Part shown: piece after piece, positions 6,221 through 10,030 of the stretch
Numbering within the stretch: the first letter of the stretch is position 1
Layout of the letters: each line of letters begins with the position of its first letter
Assembly: GCA_028872645.1 (NCBI GenBank)
Contig: JAPKDK010000096.1
Coordinates: 1-10,030, forward strand
From: Verrucomicrobiota bacterium
GTDB taxonomy: Bacteria > Verrucomicrobiota > Verrucomicrobiia > Limisphaerales > UBA1100
DNA length: 10,030 bases
Direction: 5' to 3'
The notes under the pieces: generated by a model
The model's database searches: none
Seen by the model: only the letters and a program-made list of their open reading frames with translations
Told to the model about the DNA's origin: nothing
Made by a program: the position numbers and the translations under genes

Positions 6221-9200
6221 TTAGGGAATGGGCGACCACTCGATCCCGCTTAAGATGGGAGGGTGGTCGGTGGCTGGACGGAGGGCAATTTGAATGGTGC
6301 CCTCAGGGGCAGCAATTATGAATTCGCGCACGACTGACTGGAGCGGCGAGCCGGCGGTGGCGGCGATGTCAAACTGGCGCTGGACGGTTTGGCCGTTTAT
6401 CACGATGTCGAACTGGCGCGCGCGCGCAGGCAATCCATCCGGTTCGAGGAAATGGAGGCGCAAGCGATAGGCGCCCTTTTTCTCCAGCTTCAACTTTACG
6501 GACTTCACGCCGCGCAGGCCGGAGGCGGCGACCCATTTTAGGCCATCGCCTTTTATCGTCGAGGAGTGGAGGCGGAAGGGTGTGGCGTTGGCGGGCTCGA
6601 GGGTGACGGGCGCGTCGGCCGAGCTGCCGCCGACGTTGGGATGCTCGACCCACAGCTTGCCGTCGGGCGCGCGGCGGTCGCCGGGGGCGCCGAGGTTAAT
6701 GGCGAGCTGGCCGGGTTTGGCGGTGGCGCCGAAGGTCCAGTACTCCAGCTCGGGCATGTGGATGAGTGCGAGCGAGGTTTGCATTTGGTAGGCGCAGCTG
6801 CACGTGCGCGTGTAGTCGGGGGCATTAAGGATGCCGTTGGCGGGAATGAGGTTGGCGGTGCAACTGCTCCGGAAGCCGCCCCAGTTGCCGGTGCCGCCGT
6901 CGTTGGCGAGGTCGTAAAACCCCGCCGCGCCGGAGCGGAAGGTGAGCAGATGTTCGCTGCCGATGGCGGTGTTGCAGCCGTAGTTGCGCTTGTATTTCCA
7001 GCCGGTGGGTTGGCCGGTTTTAATGTCCAACGCGAAGCCGCCGTTGCCGTTGGTGAGGATGCGGTCTTTCATCAACAAGCACGGGCCGCTGTAACTGTCA
7101 TCACGATTTTCCCAAAGCACTGCGCCGTCGCGTCCGCGCAGCGCGGTCATGCCCTTGCCAATCTCATCGCCGGCGCGATCGCGATAGGCACTGCCCGCTT
7201 GCAGCAACAAATCATGCGCGGTGGAGTAATTCAAAAATGTGCCGAAAATTTTCTTGTCCGTTTGCCAAGTGATCGTGCCGGTTTTTATGTCCAACGCGAA
7301 AAGCGCGGGCTTGCCGGGGAGCGCAATGCCGCGTCGTGCGAGCGCCTTTATCTTCGCATCGGTGAGGCTATCGATGGCGAACACCTTCCCGCTGCCGACC
7401 GCGATGTTGTTGTGGCGGAAATTAAACTGTGCCTTGCGCGTCCACAGTTGCTTGCCGGTCGTGCGGTCGAACACCGCGAGGATGCGGCTGCCCGAGGCGT
7501 AGCGCGCGAGCAACTGCTCCACCTTCGTGCCCGGTAATTCCTTCTGTCCCTTGGGCGGCAGGATGGCCACGGGCGCGGCGGCGGTGACGAGGAAATTCCC
7601 CCACACGCTCAACCAGCCGAAATTCGCCGCGCCAGAGGGCGGCTTGAATTCGCGGCGCGTCTTGCCGGTGGCCGCGTCCAGTTCCAGAATCGTTTTGCCG
7701 TAAACCACATAAACTGCGTCGGGCAGTGAAACGTAATTACTGCCAATCTCGCCCGCGCCGGGGAAGTGGCCGGTGATGTTGTAATACTCGCCGACGCCCT
7801 TCAGCTCGCGTTCCCACAACAGCCGGCCGGTGTAGGCATCCACCGCGCGAATTATATCCGCCCCCTCGATGAACAGCCGCCCGCCGGCCACCTGCGGCGA
7901 GGGGCCGTGGCCGTGTCGCGGGAGGATTTTGTCATTCGGCGGCCCGCCAAACCACAGCAGCCCCAGCGGCGCCTTCACACGTTGGTCCTTTGAAACCACC
8001 GACTGCCCGGCGTCGCCGTACTGGTGCGACCAATCCGCCGCGCCCGGCAGCGCGCCCGCGCGTGTGATGCGCACCGCATCATTGCCTCCCCATTGGATAC
8101 CGGCCCCCTCGATTTTGGTTTTCAAAAGTGCCGCCGGCGCGTTCTCCATGCACAACACGCCGCCGTATGGCCGCACGGCTTGGAATAGATTTTTAAGCGA
8201 TGCATCCGTAAAATTGCGCGCCAACTTGCCATTGACCACCACCAAGTTTGCAAAATGCGGCGGCGCGGCAAAGGCGAGCGGATTCGCGAGATGATGCACC
8301 GTGACGCGTTCGCCATAAACACCGGCAACCCTTAGCAACTCCCGCAGGCTTGCGGCCTTTGCGGCATCGGCCTCCACCACCGTGAGGCGCAGCGTGGTTT
8401 GCCGAAGCAGTTCGTGAATCACACCCACGTCTGTGCCGCCCAAGAGCAACCCGTGGCCGGCGCCATTCATCGGCGAGCGGAGCCAACCCTTCACCTTTGC
8501 CGCCTTGGCCGGGTTCATTGGCAGCTTGGCGCGCGGGGGGATTGGATGATGCTGCGGCTTTGTTTGCTCGCTGCCAAAACAATGCAGCTGCCCATCAAGC
8601 GTGATGACGAACAAACGGTCATCTGCCGCCAGCACCGTCCACGGCTCACCTTTTAGATTTGCCTGCGCTGTCGGCTTAGCTTTGCCCCGTTTTAAGTCGG
8701 CAATGTCGAAGAAGCCGATCGCGCCCTTGCCGCCTGCAACAAATTGTTGGTCGGCTTGCAGAAACACCCGCGAGAAACCGTCGGGCAATTCGCCGCTCCA
8801 GACCCGGTCCGTATTAAACTCCGTCTGCACAGTTTTCTTGCCTTTCCGGTCGGTGACTTCCTTGCGCAAAAGCTTTCCGGCCAACGTCTCCACGGTGAGT
8901 TTGGCGCCATTTGCGGTGAGCACGAAATCCGGTCCGACAAGTTGCGGGCGGATGGAGTCCAGCGATTCGCCCGAGGTGTTCTGGTAACGGCCGCCATCGA
9001 CGAAATAATAATCTCCCGCCGCCATGACCCGATAGTGGCCGCGACGTTTGTCGTACTTAAAGTGGCGCAACTTGCCGGTGTCCGCATTATACACCGCTGG
9101 CGTGGAGCGACCGCCGGGCACAATGAGGTGGTTGCCCGCCAATACCAAATGCCCTTGGGGCGCAGCAGTGGCGAACGACGGCGCGCCGTGCGGCTGCACC

Positions 9201-9829
9201 GTGTAGTTCATGCCATCGCCGCTGTTGGTCCAGATGACTCGGCCGGTCTCGGCGTCGAGGCAGTGGATGAAAATTCCCATGAACGGCCAGATGCTCGCGG
9301 TGAACCAAATTTTTCCATCGCGATAAACCGGTCCTCCGCGCGACGGCCAAGTGGACGTGAGCCGCTCATTGCCAATCACCCAGCGCTTGGCGGGGCCGCC
9401 GTTGAACTTCCAGCGCAGCGAACCATCCGCGGCGTTAAGGCAATACAGATGGCCATCGTCCGAGCCGAACCACACGCGGCCCTTTGTGGCCACCGGCGCA
9501 AAGCGAATTGGCGCTTCGGCAAAAAATCGCCAAAGCTCTTTGCCTGTCTTTGTGTCGTACGCCGTCAACGTGTCATTGGCCGACGAGGGCACAAACAATT
9601 TTCCATCCGCCGCCACCGGTTCCGGCGCGAGGTCAAACTGCAGCTTCGTCTGCGAAGCCGGCCAAGCGGGCGCGGCCTTGGGCAACTGCCGAGTCCATTG
9701 CAAGTGCAACTCCGCCGGCAAGGCATGCGGCGACACCGCTCCCCGCCCCGGCCCAAATCGCCACTGCGGCCAGTCGTTGGCGTCGGCACAAAGTGTGAGA
9801 CAAAAAAGAAAAATCGAAAATGCGCGCAT
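6221..9829 (-). CDS. Secreted PQQ-like beta-propeller / methyltransferase-like / malectin-like protein
   Basis: This 1202-residue protein begins with a signal peptide (MRAFSIFLFCLTLC, likely cut near ADA) and then NDWPQWRFGPGRGA. I therefore choose ATG 9829 over an in-frame ATG 21 codons earlier. Propeller blades include LTAYDTKTGKELWRF, LYCLNAADGSLRWKF and IRAVDAYTGRLLWERE. A class I methyltransferase-like domain sits inside at about 455-600: LGGTDVG at 463-469, an acidic E486 after strand 2, and RPYGG at 553-557. Late cysteines are C952, C990, C1010 and C1012. From about residue 1040 (INLGAPGDRRAPDGKLWVE) to the end is a malectin-like beta-sandwich with RLRLHFLEP and a final GIEWSP. Malectin domains typically bind carbohydrate, which suggests glycan or cell-surface attachment; that is inference. 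It is the first complete gene of the minus-strand operon and is followed by its shorter paralogue after 132 bases. The catalytic role, if any, is unknown. Confidence 0.87.
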   Translation of the reverse strand: MRAFSIFLFCLTLCADANDWPQWRFGPGRGAVSPHALPAELHLQWTRQLPKAAPAWPASQTKLQFDLAPEPVAADGKLFVPSSANDTLTAYDTKTGKELWRFFAEAPIRFAPVATKGRVWFGSDDGHLYCLNAADGSLRWKFNGGPAKRWVIGNERLTSTWPSRGGPVYRDGKIWFTASIWPFMGIFIHCLDAETGRVIWTNSGDGMNYTVQPHGAPSFATAAPQGHLVLAGNHLIVPGGRSTPAVYNADTGKLRHFKYDKRRGHYRVMAAGDYYFVDGGRYQNTSGESLDSIRPQLVGPDFVLTANGAKLTVETLAGKLLRKEVTDRKGKKTVQTEFNTDRVWSGELPDGFSRVFLQADQQFVAGGKGAIGFFDIADLKRGKAKPTAQANLKGEPWTVLAADDRLFVITLDGQLHCFGSEQTKPQHHPIPPRAKLPMNPAKAAKVKGWLRSPMNGAGHGLLLGGTDVGVIHELLRQTTLRLTVVEADAAKAASLRELLRVAGVYGERVTVHHLANPLAFAAPPHFANLVVVNGKLARNFTDASLKNLFQAVRPYGGVLCMENAPAALLKTKIEGAGIQWGGNDAVRITRAGALPGAADWSHQYGDAGQSVVSKDQRVKAPLGLLWFGGPPNDKILPRHGHGPSPQVAGGRLFIEGADIIRAVDAYTGRLLWERELKGVGEYYNITGHFPGAGEIGSNYVSLPDAVYVVYGKTILELDAATGKTRREFKPPSGAANFGWLSVWGNFLVTAAAPVAILPPKGQKELPGTKVEQLLARYASGSRILAVFDRTTGKQLWTRKAQFNFRHNNIAVGSGKVFAIDSLTDAKIKALARRGIALPGKPALFALDIKTGTITWQTDKKIFGTFLNYSTAHDLLLQAGSAYRDRAGDEIGKGMTALRGRDGAVLWENRDDSYSGPCLLMKDRILTNGNGGFALDIKTGQPTGWKYKRNYGCNTAIGSEHLLTFRSGAAGFYDLANDGGTGNWGGFRSSCTANLIPANGILNAPDYTRTCSCAYQMQTSLALIHMPELEYWTFGATAKPGQLAINLGAPGDRRAPDGKLWVEHPNVGGSSADAPVTLEPANATPFRLHSSTIKGDGLKWVAASGLRGVKSVKLKLEKKGAYRLRLHFLEPDGLPARARQFDIVINGQTVQRQFDIAATAGSPLQSVVREFIIAAPEGTIQIALRPATDHPPILSGIEWSPIP

Positions 9830-9898
9830 GCGGGAAACTATCCGCCGACTCTCATCGTTTAGCAAGGATGACCCGACCCATGTTGAACACACACTAAC

Positions 9899-10030
9899 CT
9901 ACTGTTTGGTGCGAGGTTGGCGTTGCCCCGGAAATCCACCCGACGGAGGCTGCTGCTGACCGCCCCCTTGCGGGCGACCCTTGCCGCCAAATCCACCTGG
10001 CTGCTGCTGCCCACCGCCGCTCGGAGGTCG
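9899..10030 (-). CDS. C-terminal tail of Gly/Gln/Pro-rich protein (partial)
   Basis: An open frame enters from the right window edge and ends at TAG (9901-9899), giving 43 residues with no start inside the window. It is very rich in Gly, Gln and Pro. It contains an imperfect duplication: GGGQQQPGGFGGKGRPQ followed by GGGQQQPPSGGFPGQRQP, ending in RTKQ. Such low-complexity tails are typically disordered. The identity of the protein cannot be told from this end alone. It reads in the same direction as the propeller genes and stops 69 bases before the first one, so it may be the preceding operon member. Confidence 0.6.
   Translation of the reverse strand, partial: RPPSGGGQQQPGGFGGKGRPQGGGQQQPPSGGFPGQRQPRTKQ

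Noticed and set aside
8744..9862. Long open frame on the plus strand opposite the first propeller gene
   Set aside because: Its composition is an Arg/Pro/Ala-rich shadow, and the minus strand encodes clear propeller blades here.

Overview
The window is high-GC apart from the first ~300 bases. It looks like a chromosomal piece of a PVC-superphylum bacterium, most likely Verrucomicrobiota or Planctomycetota. This is inferred from the gene repertoire: very large secreted PQQ-like beta-propeller proteins with an embedded methyltransferase-like domain, a malectin-like C-terminus, a secreted squalene-cyclase-like repeat protein, and almost no Shine-Dalgarno sequences. No marker gene fixes the phylum.

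Layout. Bases 1-307 are AT-richer and hold no convincing gene. A short plus-strand gene (308-976) encodes a lipoprotein HAD-type acid phosphatase of the e(P4) kind. Everything else is on the minus strand and reads right to left as a probable operon. In transcription order it holds: the Gly/Gln/Pro-rich tail of an upstream gene (10030-9899, cut by the window edge); a 1202-residue secreted PQQ-propeller/methyltransferase-like/malectin protein (9829-6221); a 1003-residue paralogue without the malectin part (6088-3077); a secreted thioredoxin-like protein (3032-1911); and a secreted alpha/alpha-repeat protein with a CxxCH motif (1914-979). The last gene meets the phosphatase gene tail to tail with a 2-base gap.

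The main discovery candidate is in the thioredoxin-like gene. Its frame is interrupted once by TGA (2808-2810), exactly where the redox-active loop of a thioredoxin fold would be, two residues after a cysteine (C73-T74-UGA75). The frame stays coherent on both sides. A perfect 5-bp stem with a 5-base loop lies directly downstream at the distance expected for a bacterial SECIS element. I read it as a probable selenoprotein with a C-x-U motif. UGA is not globally reassigned here, because two genes in the same operon, including this one, end at TGA.

How the genes may work together (inference): every complete minus-strand product starts with an export signal. The set combines propellers with four cysteines at identical spacing, a Cys/Sec thioredoxin-like protein and a CxxCH protein. 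This suggests an extracytoplasmic redox or thiol-handling module built around the two giant propellers. The substrate is unknown.
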